In this document: positions 31,044-42,879 of the stretch, one piece after another | How the letters are laid out: each line of letters begins with the position of its first letter | How positions within the stretch are numbered: position 1 is the first letter of the stretch | NCBI GenBank assembly: GCA_039621445.1 | Contig: CP154955.1 | Span: 63,058,123-63,122,122, forward strand | DNA from: Euglena gracilis | Lineage: Eukaryota > Euglenida > Euglenophyceae > Euglenales | DNA length: 64,000 nt | Direction of reading: 5' to 3' | The notes under the pieces: generated by a model | Database searches by the model: none | What the model saw: the letters and a program-made list of their open reading frames with translations, nothing else | Told to the model about the DNA's origin: nothing | Program-made: the position numbers and the translations under genes

Positions 31044-31667
31044 GCAATGGCCGGGCTGTACACAGTAATCTCAGAGGTGGCGAAAGCTTAGCGAAAGTAA
31101 CTGGTTCCTAATTCAAGGTTACAGGGTTTGGTGCTTTGCAATTCTCTTTTAGAATCTGTGGGCGAAGTCCCTTTTGAATAGAGAATTTTATTCTTTCTTT
31201 TACAAAGCTCGAAAGAGCAAATATCACTTTCATATAAGGGACTGCGGTCCCACCAATTCTCTTTGCCTTTTTGCTTTGCAACCAAAAGGGGAAAGGGAAA
31301 CAAATTTTATTGTTACTCCCCCTCGGGCTTTTCGGGAGGAAACCTTAAGTAGAAAAGCCGTGGTGGGACGTACACTTGGTAGCAGATTAGGTTTAACCGT
31401 CGAACGAACAGAGGTAAGCTTAGCAAAGGGTGCGTACACACGGGCGAGGTGTCTCAGGGGCACAAGTGGCTACGGCTGCATTACAAAGCCTCTGAGCCCC
31501 CACCTTTGCTTATCTTTTTGGGTGTCTTACACAAATTTTTACATTTTTTACAATTTTTTCCATTTTCACAAAAAATTCCCCAACTTTTCATTAAAAATGC
31601 AAAGCGCAAATGCGAACAATGGAAACACACATATTAACACGCACTGTTAATAGGTTCGCTTCGTGGA
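31044..31667. other. Gap with scattered small hairpins
   Basis: No gene. Small stems such as GCTC-GAAA-GAGC (31208-31219) and GGGA-CTGCGG-TCCC resemble those in the adjoining hairpin array, so the structured region may begin here. Confidence 0.4.
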
Positions 31668-32155
31668 CTGCAGAATGCAGACGAAGTCGCTACGGCGACA
31701 GAAAATTTTCCTTACAACAAGGCGAACGCCCAAGTCGCTTTAGCGACAGAAAATTTTTCTTCACAAGGGGCGGATACCCAAACCGCTTTCACGGGAGAAA
31801 AATTTTACTACAAGGGGCGGACGCCCAAGCCGCTTCGGTGGTACCTCCACCACAACTGGGTATTCGAACCCAAACCGCTTCTGCGGTGCCCCACCCCTCC
31901 AACAAGCCGCTTCGTCGGTGCCTCCCTCTCCAAGGGTCTTCGGACCCAAGCCGCTTCGGCGGTGCTCCCCCCCTCCAAGGATCTACGGACCCAACCCGCA
32001 ATCGCGGACCCAACCTTACCACAGCAGCATTTGCGGTACAACATAACCCTACAATGGGTCTAAGGACCCCCTCCGCTTCCGCGGAGTCTGACTCACAAGT
32101 GGGCAGAACGCCCGAACAGGGTTGGCAATTAGTGCCTTTTGGCACCCAATTGCCA
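31668..32155 (+). repeat. Array of tandem double hairpins (about 8 units)
   Basis: The unit is a stem-loop ending in CCC, a 1-4 nt spacer (often AAG, AAA or AAC), then a stem-loop of the form CCGC-NNNN-GCGG. Clear second hairpins: 31686-31699 (GTCGC TACG GCGAC), 31734-31747 (GTCGC TTTA GCGAC), 31830-31841 (CCGC TTCG GTGG), 31875-31886 (CCGC TTCT GCGG), 31951-31962 (CCGC TTCG GCGG), 31996-32007 (CCGC AATC GCGG), 32073-32084 (CCGC TTCC GCGG). Clear first hairpins: 31721-31730 (GGCG AA CGCC), 31815-31826 (GGGCG GA CGCCC), 31858-31871, 31934-31947 (GGGTC TTCG GACCC), 32056-32069 (GGGTC TAAG GACCC). The array ends with a long hairpin at 32123-32155 (TGGCAATT facing AATTGCCA, with GTGCC/GGCAC inside). 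Stems are conserved while both strands of the stem change, so structure rather than protein appears to be maintained. Confidence 0.8.
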
Positions 32156-32181
32156 GCAGACTTAGCCCTTAGAAGGATGGG

Positions 32182-32746
32182 TTGGAAACACGTTGTTTTT
32201 TCCAACTCCCCCCGGCCTTACCACCGGTAAGACCCATTCGGGACTTGCCTCCCCCTCCACAATTGGGAGAAATACCAGCTCTACCTTGGCCCGCTGAAAT
32301 GCGGTTGGTGGTGCCGGACACTGCCGGTGTCATTGTTCCCGTGGACAATGACTCCGAGGACGACCGGGATGAGTTCTCCAGTAATACCGTTGAGCGCGTA
32401 GTCGCAAATTTATCGGAGAACCACCCACTACAACAGCAATTTCACCACACCGAAACATGTGCCCAAAATTGCGCTAAAACACTGAACCATGTCCCACAAT
32501 TTGATCAAGACAGTCATAAGGCCGTTTTCGGCAAGCTGGATTTCCTTTGGCAAGATATCCAAGAATTTGGACATTTTTGCCAAAAGAATTTCAACTCCAC
32601 TACAACAGACCTTCAGAACCTCTACCAAGGTTTTGACACATTTTTGCGCGACACTTTGGTACAGAACTTCCAACAGGTACAAGAGACCCTCCAAACCGCG
32701 GAATCGTGTAATAACGCAAAATTTTCACATTTACAACAAAATCTAC
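32182..32746 (+). CDS. Gag-like ORF fragment, cut by the B LTR
   Basis: The plus-strand frame reads LVVPDTAGVIVPVDNDSEDD and then a Gln/Asn-rich helical region (NFQQVQETLQTAESCNNAKF). After 32746 the frame runs into LTR sequence, so any native C-terminus is lost. The Asp/Glu-rich start followed by coiled coil resembles the gag N-terminal regions of elements B and C. Together with the upstream hairpins it may be the 5' end of a further, older retroelement. No definitive motif. Confidence 0.4.
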
Positions 32747-33650
32747 TGTCCGCGGAACCCGTCCTCGGGGTCCCCGGCGTAGGATCGATTTTCAATATTT
32801 CCGTGGCCGTCAGCCACTCCTGGGTGCGTCGGCAGGTTTTCCCCCGATCCCCCCCGGGGACTGTCCCCCCCCGCAACCCGGAGGGCTCCAGTTCCCGTGG
32901 TCTCGGCACACGCCCCACCCTGCTCGGCTCCCTCGAGCGGAACCGGACACACCGAATGCAGGGGGTGGGTGGGCTCAGGTCCAGCCCCCGGAGTGCTTTG
33001 GGCTGTTGCTAGGAACGGGGTTAAACCTGCAATTTCCCCAAACTCGGCCCGTGGACTCCCTACTTGCTTTTCCTCTCCCTGATTCCCCGCTGTGTGCATG
33101 CTTGCGCGCGTCAAACCACACCACTTGTTCCGCTTGAACAGCACAATTCCAAGCAAATTGACTGCACGATTCAAAGTGACAATGGAATGTTTGTAAGGAT
33201 TTGGTAAGGATGTGGGAGATGGAAGAAAGGTATAAGGAAGACCCTGCAGAGGGAGCAACGTGTTTAAATTCCGCATTCTGCCCCCATTCCCGACCTTCGG
33301 CTCCGAACGAGCCTGAAGCAGTGGGGCATTTAATTCATTCTGACCCCCCCCGCTTTCGGCTCTAAACAGCCAAAAATCAGGTCAGGAAATGGAACCATTC
33401 TGTTTTCTGAGCGGGGCTGCCCCCCCCCCCAGTTCTGGGCTTTTGTCACCGAACTGGCTGTGGTGTTTATGTTTTGGGCTGAAATAATCTGGGAAAATAT
33501 TTCTCGCTCAGCCCCCCCCCCCCCCCACCGTTGAGGGCTGACCCAGCCCGAAACGGTCGAGAGGAGGATTACGTTTCATGCCAACCGACTGTGGAAAATC
33601 CTTAAAATTTCTTCCCGAAATCCTGGCTCTTCTCCCTGTCTGAAAACAGG
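32747..33650 (-). repeat. Element B LTR-like direct repeat, left copy
   Basis: About 900 bp nearly identical to 59328-60215, starting TGTCCGCGGAACCC and ending near CTGTCTGAAAACA. On the minus strand this gives TG...CA ends. In the minus-strand orientation of element B this would be the 3' LTR. The adjacent sequence on the internal side is not purine-rich, so the expected polypurine tract is missing and the assignment stays provisional. Confidence 0.65.
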
Positions 33651-36242
<2,592 letters not shown>

Positions 36243-36803
36243 CTAGTCTAGAGGCCTTGAACCTCTAGACCCTGTGGCCTCTCTGTCCAACCCACTGATC
36301 ATCCACAATCTCCTTTTGGCAAAATCCCAACCCTCATGGCTAGGGTCTATGGCTGAACCATATACCCTGAGTCCATTTCTGTATGTTTGTGTGCTGGACT
36401 CTCTTCTAATTTGGGGGGATTTGGTCCGCGCGTCCACAGGCTCCTTTCTTACTAAGCTGGGATCTCTTAATTTGGAAAAATCTGGGGGATGGCACCTGGA
36501 AAACTGCAATTCCACAGCCAGCCCCCCCATATCATTGGATGCGCCTTCCAGAGCGCTATCCAATGATACCCATTTTAAGGCGTCACTCAGCCGTTTCCCA
36601 ACTTTCACTTCTGGAGCCTCTTCTAGGCTGGAGCGTGGCTGTCCAAACAGCCAACACCCCCTCCCTTGCGACCCTAGTCGGACACGCTCAAATCCCGCAT
36701 CGGCATACCCCTCTCCCCACTTCACCTCGACCCAGGTGAAGAAGATTGGGTGGACCTTGTCAAAAAATAAAACGTTGCCCCTCCTAGCAGTCCTGGGGTA
36801 CAC
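36243..36803 (-). CDS. Element B downstream ORF 3 (unknown), 186 codons
   Basis: Minus-strand open frame beyond the zinc-knuckle ORF; it contains VHPIFFTWVEVKWGEGYADA and GKRLSDALKWVSLDSALEGA. No family is recognised, and start and membership in element B are inferred only from position and strand. It could be a relic of something else. Confidence 0.35.
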   Translation of the reverse strand: MYPRTARRGNVLFFDKVHPIFFTWVEVKWGEGYADAGFERVRLGSQGRGCWLFGQPRSSLEEAPEVKVGKRLSDALKWVSLDSALEGASNDMGGLAVELQFSRCHPPDFSKLRDPSLVRKEPVDARTKSPQIRRESSTQTYRNGLRVYGSAIDPSHEGWDFAKRRLWMISGLDREATGSRGSRPLD

Positions 36804-36839
36804 TATCCCACAAAGTGGGATATATCTCCGGTTTTTGGG

Positions 36840-37290
36840 TCAGTAATATCCCCACTCCTCGCAGACCCACTGCCCCGGGCACCACGTCCACGTCGGTCTC
36901 CCCTTGCCCTTGCCGTACCCCTTGCCCATGCCGCGTCCAGTCCCCTTGCCCTTGCCCTTGCCCTTGCCACCCTTACCCTTGCCTTGTGCAAGCGGCTGCG
37001 GCGTTGGGGGTTTATGTGGGTTGTCCCCCGTCCCATTCTCCGTCTTCATCTTCTTCGTTTGCGTCTGCGCGTCGCGCTTCCCCTCCTCCCTGAGGGGACA
37101 ACGCTTCTTCTTGTGGTCTGTGGCGCCGCACTTGTAGCACCCCCGGTCTTCCACCGGGGGACTGCTTGCTGCCGCCTCCGCCTTTTGCTCCTCCTTCTGT
37201 TCTTCACTTGGTACATAAGGAGGGAAGGCTGTCTTGGGTGTGCCCTCAATTCTGGTAATGGAGGACGGTTTGACGGTGACAGGCCCTTGT
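36840..37290 (-). CDS. Element B downstream ORF 2: zinc knuckle plus GKGKGKG protein
   Basis: Minus-strand frame open from a TGA near 37290, without an obvious ATG. It reads VTVKPSSITRIEGTPKTAFP, a Glu/Lys/Ala linker, the CCHC zinc knuckle CYKCGATDHKKKRC (C-x2-C-x4-H-x4-C), then a GKGKGGKGKGKGKG basic tail. This is the architecture of a gag nucleocapsid, yet it lies after the integrase, where a Ty3/gypsy element should have no gag. It may be a captured or duplicated nucleocapsid, or the nucleocapsid of another element fused to B. Nucleic-acid binding is the likely activity. Confidence 0.55.
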
Positions 37291-37367
37291 CCTTGTCACC
37301 GTTGGGAGACATACCAACCTGGAATGAAAAATAAACAACCCACACCCGGTTTCCTCGAGTCTGTCAT

Positions 37368-38114
37368 TTAATACTCCTCAGGGAAACCGTTTATCAGTGG
37401 TCTCTCCTCGTTCCAAACGAGGAGATACATATCCTCTCTCAAACTTCTCCACGTTTGTTCTCGTACACACACCCCCCGAACTCCAACGAGTTCAATATGT
37501 GCTGGGTACATATAAGCTTTCTCCAGCCAATATCCCCGCACATATCTCCAATGGTACTGCCACCTATCCCTTTCCTCCCTTGGCACCCAATCCGGGATAG
37601 TTGGAGGAAAAAGGATTGGCACCCAGCCATCAGGATCCACACGATGGGGCCATTCTTCCGCTCTCCATGGTTCATATGGCACCTCAAACACTCTCACGTG
37701 TGGATCCTCCGCCTCTTGGATTTCAGGCACCACGTACTGGTGTGTGAAATCCATTATCCTATGCAGTAACATATTTGTGGGAGCGCATTGACCCCTAGAG
37801 TTTGAGGCCATGAGGCTGGAACCCCGGACCCCTCCCCCGCGGTCGATACCCCCCCTGGGTTGGTCCCTGGTGTATGGGTCAGGTGTATGCCACCACGGAC
37901 ATCTATCCTCCCCATACATTGGGGCTGCCTGGCAATTTTCTTCTAGAAAAGGTGCTTCGGCATCCCCCGGGGAAAGTGAGAGGTCATCTCCCCTTCCGGG
38001 GTCCGACTCGCTCTCACTTCCCTGATCAGTCTCCCCTCCCCCCAGCCATGGCCAGAACTGTTCCTCGGCCATGGGCTCGGGGTCCACCATGGTGGCGTCG
38101 TTTTCCGGGTTCAT
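37368..38114 (-). CDS. Element B downstream ORF 1 (unknown), about 248 codons
   Basis: Starts at an ATG just after the pol stop and is open to TAA. The N-terminal half is acidic and Pro/Gly-rich (MNPENDATMVDPEP, later SESESDPGRGDDL). The C-terminal half is Trp/Tyr/Arg-rich (RWQYHWRYVRGYWLEKAYMY). Position directly after the chromodomain is where env or other accessory genes sit in some gypsy elements, but there is no signal peptide or membrane segment, so it is not an envelope by sequence. No family is recognised. Confidence 0.5.
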   Translation of the reverse strand: MNPENDATMVDPEPMAEEQFWPWLGGGETDQGSESESDPGRGDDLSLSPGDAEAPFLEENCQAAPMYGEDRCPWWHTPDPYTRDQPRGGIDRGGGVRGSSLMASNSRGQCAPTNMLLHRIMDFTHQYVVPEIQEAEDPHVRVFEVPYEPWRAEEWPHRVDPDGWVPILFPPTIPDWVPREERDRWQYHWRYVRGYWLEKAYMYPAHIELVGVRGVCVREQTWRSLREDMYLLVWNEERPLINGFPEEY

Positions 38115-38219
38115 CTGGGACAAGGGAAGGCACAACATGACAACACAACAAGGGAACGAGGGTCCAAGAAAACTTTTGGGAGTCCACCACCTAGGGGAAA
38201 TCCAACCCCTCCCCACAAC

Positions 38220-40064
38220 TCACTCTGTGGTCGGAGTGGGGGAGAGATGTTTGGTCAAATCCAAACCCAGCCGTTTCTCCTGGCAATACTTTACTAAGTC
38301 AGCATTTTACCGGGAGAAAAAGTTCCCTGTGGGCTCCCACGTCACCTTATCTGACCCTTTCCATTTTGTTTTGAATTCCCAGGTGCCCTGGGACGTCCTG
38401 CGGTGGCTTAATATTTCTTCTGTGATCCACTCGTCCGGCTCCGCGTCCGGATCCTGGACCGTTCGCTTGTGATAATACAAGGGAAGGGGGTTACCTCCGA
38501 AAGTGTCATCCACGTAAACTTTTAATGATCGTCGTGGAGCCTTCAGCCGGTGCCCCGGCTTTATCTCCACCACATATGAGCTATCCCCCTCCCTTGCGAC
38601 CACCACTCCCGGGCCTAGCCACTTGGAATCTAGCTTGTCACCTGCATTGGGGGGTCGCAGGTACCACACCTTTGCCACAACCTGCAGGTCACTCAAAGCA
38701 TTCCTGCCCACATTGACTTGGGAGGATTGCTGAATGTGCAAATTATTGAGCCGTTTTGCCACCACTTGATCAATTTCCTTCATCCTCTTGAAGAATGCAT
38801 TTGCCTCCTCACACTCAAAAGGAGGCTCCCTGGGAATCCCTCCCAAAGGTCTTTCCCTACCAAACAGAATTTGGTAAGGAGACAGGCCCCCCTCCCCCGG
38901 GTGTCATGCAGCCTATCAAGAACCTGTGGGAGAGCTTCCACCCATGAAAGCCGCTCATCGATCTGAATCTTGCGTATTCTCTCGATGAGTTGCTGGCCCG
39001 CTCTCTCAGCCCTTCCATTGGTGTTTTGAAAATACGCCTGAGAGGAAGCGTGCCTTATACCCAGAAAAGCACACATTGATTGCCACCAACCGCTGATAAA
39101 CTGCGCCCCCTGGTCCGTCGTTACTACACTCGGGACTCCAAAAGGTCGCCATTCGTGAGCAACAATCATTTTTGCCACCCTGCCCCCTGTAAGGCCCTGT
39201 TTCTTACATGGGACAGCCACAACCCACCCACTATGCCTGTCTACGCATAAGATAATGGCATTATGGAGGGTCCCTTCATGCTGAACAGGTGGCATGTCAA
39301 AAATGTCCAAGGCAACTGAAATCATCGCCTGGGGTGGGATGGGAGTGGGTTCCAAAGGGCCTTCCAAGAATCTGGGTCTTTGGCAGGCCTGGCAGGTCTC
39401 ACACTCACCCATCACCACTTTAGCGAACTTTTTTACTGATGCCTCGTCCGCCCACTTGTACCGTACGGACATGGCATCCCACAGCCGTGGGAATCCGGCA
39501 TGCCCCAGGTATGCATGGAAATCCCTGACCACTCCGTTTTGGAGGCTCCATGGAACACACAGGAGACCATCCACATACATGAAACCATTCTCCACCCTCA
39601 CACCCTTGGGCCATGACATCCCTGGTGTTTGGGTTCGAGCAAAAATGGGACCAAAACTCGGACATTTCCCGTATTACAAACCCCAATTCACCTCCCAGAG
39701 TTTGCCGAAATCCACCTGTGTGGGTTTAGGAATTGGTGTCGTAGAGAGCGTGTGGGAAGAGGTTGCAGGGTTTGCAAGCTCCTCGGCGCCCGTACTGGAG
39801 GAATCCACTACAGGTCCAGCAATGTCGTTCACCTCCTCCTCGGTAGACCAATGAGCATTCCCATATTGGTCTACATATTGGGGCTGAATTTCTTCGGATC
39901 CTTGTGTTGCAGAGGTTGGCAGGGGTTCTGTTCCTCCTACATCCCCCACAAACGAGGCATCCTCTTGTGTACTTTCCAATCCTATGTCCTGGGTCCCCGT
40001 CTCCTTACCACTCCGAGTGGTAACACCTCGAATCCAGGCATTTTGCTGTGTGGGTGGTCCTCGG
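38220..40064 (-). pseudogene. Element B pol, 3' half: integrase and chromodomain
   Basis: Read from 40064 downward: a linker (RLRGPPTQQNAW...), the integrase zinc finger ending ECETCQAC, the catalytic triad contexts ALDIFDM, TTDQGAQF and GRAERAG (D, D, E), then after a one-base frame change in a C-run near 38890 the integrase C-terminal domain and a chromodomain (EWITEEILSHRRTSQGTWEF then KTKWKGSDKVTWEP). A TAA at 38307 precedes a tail (NADLVKYCQEKRLGLDL) that aligns with the element C tail, so that stop is premature. Chromodomain integrases direct insertion to chromatin marks. Confidence 0.8.
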
Positions 40065-40068
40065 AGCC
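40065..40068. repeat. Target site duplication AGCC, left of element C
   Basis: AGCC directly precedes the TGTGAG start of the left LTR and recurs at 52450-52453 directly after the right LTR. If the LTR is taken to begin GTGAG, the duplication is AGCCT. Confidence 0.85.
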
Positions 40069-40545
40069 TGTGAGTCAGGGGTGCTGAGTGCCCAAAACAA
40101 CTTAACCTAACTGCCCAGCCTGATGACTCTGCAGCTAGGATTAGGCAAATCTTATTAGGAATTATCAATTCGCTGACCCCATTTGTCTGCACAGGGCTCT
40201 GTCTTGTTTTTGTCTGTTTCAAGTTCAAGAATTGAATATTATCTTGGTGGCATCAATTATCATTTTTACCTGGACTTAACGTACTTTTGGTTTTGGATCG
40301 GTGTGGTGGATTTGCTGAATTGCTTGTGTTGTGCTGTTGGACTTGTGGATTTTTTTTTCAAAGGAAAGCCAACCAACCCACCTGTTTTCACCCAAAAAAA
40401 CCCACAAAAAAAAAGAACATGCAATTTTTGAAACAAGCCGCGAGGGGAAAATTGAAATCACCCTGGGCAGGGTAAAAGATCCTACGCAACGGGGTGCCGG
40501 CCCCGAGGGACTGGAAACTCCAGGGCGGGCACCACGGTTACAACA
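40069..40545 (+). repeat. Element C 5' LTR (477 bp)
   Basis: Starts TGTGAGTCAGGGG and ends GGTTACAACA (TG...CA). It is about 97 percent identical by eye to 51977-52449 and followed at once by the primer-binding site. Confidence 0.95.
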
Positions 40546-40557
40546 TGGTAGCAGAGG
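40546..40557 (+). promoter_or_regulatory. Element C primer-binding site (initiator Met tRNA)
   Basis: TGGTAGCAGAGG is exactly complementary to the 3' end (CCUCUGCUACCA) of a typical eukaryotic initiator methionine tRNA. It starts at the first base after the LTR. It would prime minus-strand DNA synthesis. Confidence 0.92.
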
Positions 40558-40645
40558 TAGACTGCCCAATTTTGATTCCCCTCCAACATGCGGCTACGAA
40601 CAACAAGCTGAAAAACGACCAGAAACTGAAAAAACTGACGCTGAC

Positions 40646-40880
40646 ATGCCAGCTGCCGAAACCGCCATCGCTGGGGTGGTGGAGCCGGCGGAGGGCAACT
40701 CAGCCATGTACCAAACTCTGCATGTGCCAGCTGCCTTAACCGCCATCGCCAGGGTGGTGGAGCAGGCGGATGGTTTCCCAGCCATGAACCAAACACTGGA
40801 AATGCCAGCTGCCTTAACCGCCATCGTTAGGGTGGTGGAGCCGGCAGATGGTTTTGCCGCCATGTGCCAATCACTGGACA
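40646..40880 (+). repeat. 78-bp tandem repeat, 3 units, in gag N-terminus
   Basis: Units start at 40646, 40724 and 40802. The period is a multiple of three and the encoded 26-residue repeat (MPAAETAIAGVVEPAEG and variants) stays in frame. Confidence 0.9.
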
Positions 40881-41386
40881 GCAACAGGTGGACTGAAACT
40901 GAACAAAACGGCACAGACATTACAGTGCCACGGACATGCAATGACAGCCCACGCGTCATTGCCATGGTGCACATGGACATGGACGACACCGAACAGACCG
41001 GTGCAGCACCAGATTACACAGAACTGGACGAAAACAACGAACCGTACTTTGACGAACAGGTGTTTGCACCACAAAACTGGTACCAACAGCCAGAAACGGA
41101 CACTCAGAGCGCCCAAAACTGGCAAACTGCAACAGAACAGCAACCAGGAACCCAGAGTTTTGCACTGGTGGCGGTACGACAGAGCCCGGAACAACCAGAC
41201 CGCCTCCAGGGTGAAACTGAAACTTCGTACCAGGAACCTTCGTACAGCTCGTACAAGATTCCACAGCCGGAACCACAGAACCAGAACACTGACTGGGACT
41301 GGTGGTCGAACTTTGCGTACGAAACTGGACAGCTGACCCCGGAATTTCAACAGTTCAGACGCAAAGCTGAACAGACGAACCAATAA
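40646..41386 (+). CDS. Element C gag, N-terminal part
   Basis: Starts at the first in-frame ATG after the PBS, with three 26-residue repeats, then an acidic, Gln/Tyr-rich region (DMDDTEQTGAAPDYTELDEN). It ends at a TAA (41384-41386), after which the same frame continues at once (TAETLQQLQQTTTEWVSELH), so the stop probably arose by mutation inside one longer gag. Confidence 0.65.
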   Translation: MPAAETAIAGVVEPAEGNSAMYQTLHVPAALTAIARVVEQADGFPAMNQTLEMPAALTAIVRVVEPADGFAAMCQSLDSNRWTETEQNGTDITVPRTCNDSPRVIAMVHMDMDDTEQTGAAPDYTELDENNEPYFDEQVFAPQNWYQQPETDTQSAQNWQTATEQQPGTQSFALVAVRQSPEQPDRLQGETETSYQEPSYSSYKIPQPEPQNQNTDWDWWSNFAYETGQLTPEFQQFRRKAEQTNQ

Positions 41387-42751
41387 ACGGCAGAAACTCT
41401 GCAGCAGCTGCAACAAACAACGACGGAGTGGGTCAGCGAACTGCACGCCACAGTGAACAGACAGGGTGAAGCACTCATGACAGAAATAAACGGCAGACAC
41501 GAAGAACTGACAACAGTCCTGGCAACAACACAGGCAAACATGGAACTGGTGACAGTGAACCAGAACAGACTGTACCAGGAACATTTCAACGGAATGTCAC
41601 AGCGGATCACAGAAATCAGGGAAATGTCTGGCTCACTGGGTGAAAAACTCAGGGAATTTCACAGTTTTCTGCAGATGGCAGGTGGAAACGCACAGAACCA
41701 GGGTGAACATCTGGTTGGTTTACTACACCGACAGCGAGAAAACGAAAAAGCAACTGCAGAACTGCAACAGAGATTGGCTGTGGCAGAAGAACGGGTCGCA
41801 GGAATCACAGGCGGAGTCCAAACGGTGAACAGCAAAGTGGACGAAACTGTGGCAACGGTCTCCAGAAAGGTTGAAAACCTCAGAGGCGAAATCAGCAGTG
41901 TGGTGAAAAAAATTCAGAAGGACATGGGCAGCGGAATGGGAAATCTGGCAGGACGGGTTCAGCAGCAGGAAACAAAAACGGCAACAACTATCCAAAACTG
42001 TGATTACCTGCACAAAAATCTGGCCGAACTGCAGAAAATCCCAGACCAGCAGCAGCAGATTACACATCTGAACGAGGAAATCGGCAGACTGAAACGACAG
42101 GTGGAAACTCTGACAACCAACGAAGAAAAACACAAACGGCGCACTGAACGTTTGAACCTGGAGGTCGGCGAGCTGGGTCACAGGGTGGACGAAACAGCCC
42201 AAACGACTCAAAAACTGCTGGGTGAACTGCAAAAAGGGGCCATTAAAACGGGAACACAGGCCACATCTGAACATGCCAAATGGCTGGAAATGACATCTGC
42301 CATTGGCTCAATGACAACCAGGGTCGGTCAACTGGAAGCAAAACTGACTGGTCTGACAACAAAAACTGCAGAACGGGAAACACATGACAACGGCATTTGG
42401 CAGCATTTACATTCTCTGACCACGGAACTGCAAACACAGCCGAAACGGTGGACAGAACAGCTGGTGACCCTGGACAGAACAATCAGCACTGTGACAAAAA
42501 CGACTGAAAACCTGACTGAAAACCTGGAAAGGCAAAACGCCCAGCAAATCACAACCCCCAGCCATAGCCTGGCTGAAATCCCCAAACTTTTTGAAAATCT
42601 TTGCATTTCCTCTCGCCCAGCCTGCACAGGGGCCTTCGGGCCAGAGTCAGGGGCCAGCCCCCTGGCGGGCGGGTTTCCCTCGAGGAAGCAGGCTGAACAG
42701 CCAGGGGCAGCCACAACGGCCCAACGAACAGAACAGCCCCCCAGGGGGTAG
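41387..42751 (+). CDS. Element C gag, coiled-coil region
   Basis: Same frame as the preceding part. Long heptad-rich helices (ELTTVLATTQANMELVTVNQ; QQQQITHLNEEIGRLKRQVE; LNLEVGELGHRVDETAQTTQ) indicate an extended coiled coil of some 350 residues, paralleled in element B gag. It ends at TAG in a Pro/Gly-rich stretch. The next gag segment is in another frame, so a frame break lies near 42.75-42.88 kb. Confidence 0.65.
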   Translation, partial: TAETLQQLQQTTTEWVSELHATVNRQGEALMTEINGRHEELTTVLATTQANMELVTVNQNRLYQEHFNGMSQRITEIREMSGSLGEKLREFHSFLQMAGGNAQNQGEHLVGLLHRQRENEKATAELQQRLAVAEERVAGITGGVQTVNSKVDETVATVSRKVENLRGEISSVVKKIQKDMGSGMGNLAGRVQQQETKTATTIQNCDYLHKNLAELQKIPDQQQQITHLNEEIGRLKRQVETLTTNEEKHKRRTERLNLEVGELGHRVDETAQTTQKLLGELQKGAIKTGTQATSEHAKWLEMTSAIGSMTTRVGQLEAKLTGLTTKTAERETHDNGIWQHLHSLTTELQTQPKRWTEQLVTLDRTISTVTKTTENLTENLERQNAQQITTPSHSLAEIPKLFENLCISSRPACTGAFGPESGASPLAGGFPSRKQAEQPGAATTAQRTEQPPRG

Positions 42752-42879
42752 ACAGGGCCGCGGGCCAACGGGGATCGGGGACCCCACAACCCCAGAACCA
42801 GCCCCCACCAGCCCCTAGGGGCCAGCCCACAAGACAACACGGGACGGGGACCCTAGAACCCCAGGCCTGGCCAACGGGG

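Larger units (their letters stand above)
25041..31045 (-). mobile_element. Element A: decayed gag/DNMT retroelement
   Basis: A minus-strand, roughly 6-kb region bounded by about 100-bp direct repeats (25041-25140 and 30943-31043), nearly identical and containing TAGGTTAAATTCGACTGAAA and a terminal TTAGGACCCCTTTACA. Inside, the minus strand carries long gag-like open frames, a degenerate zinc knuckle and a relic cytosine methyltransferase. No reverse transcriptase, integrase or protease is recognisable. It is best read as a decayed relative of element B that has lost pol. The short direct repeats may be LTR remnants or an unrelated dispersed repeat. Confidence 0.55.

Noticed and set aside
31610-32230. 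A 206-codon ORF over the hairpin array
   Set aside because: The peptide is irregular while DNA stems are conserved with paired changes. Structure, not protein, explains the pattern.
37368-38114. Envelope protein of element B
   Set aside because: No signal peptide, no hydrophobic membrane segment and no cleavage site in the frame.
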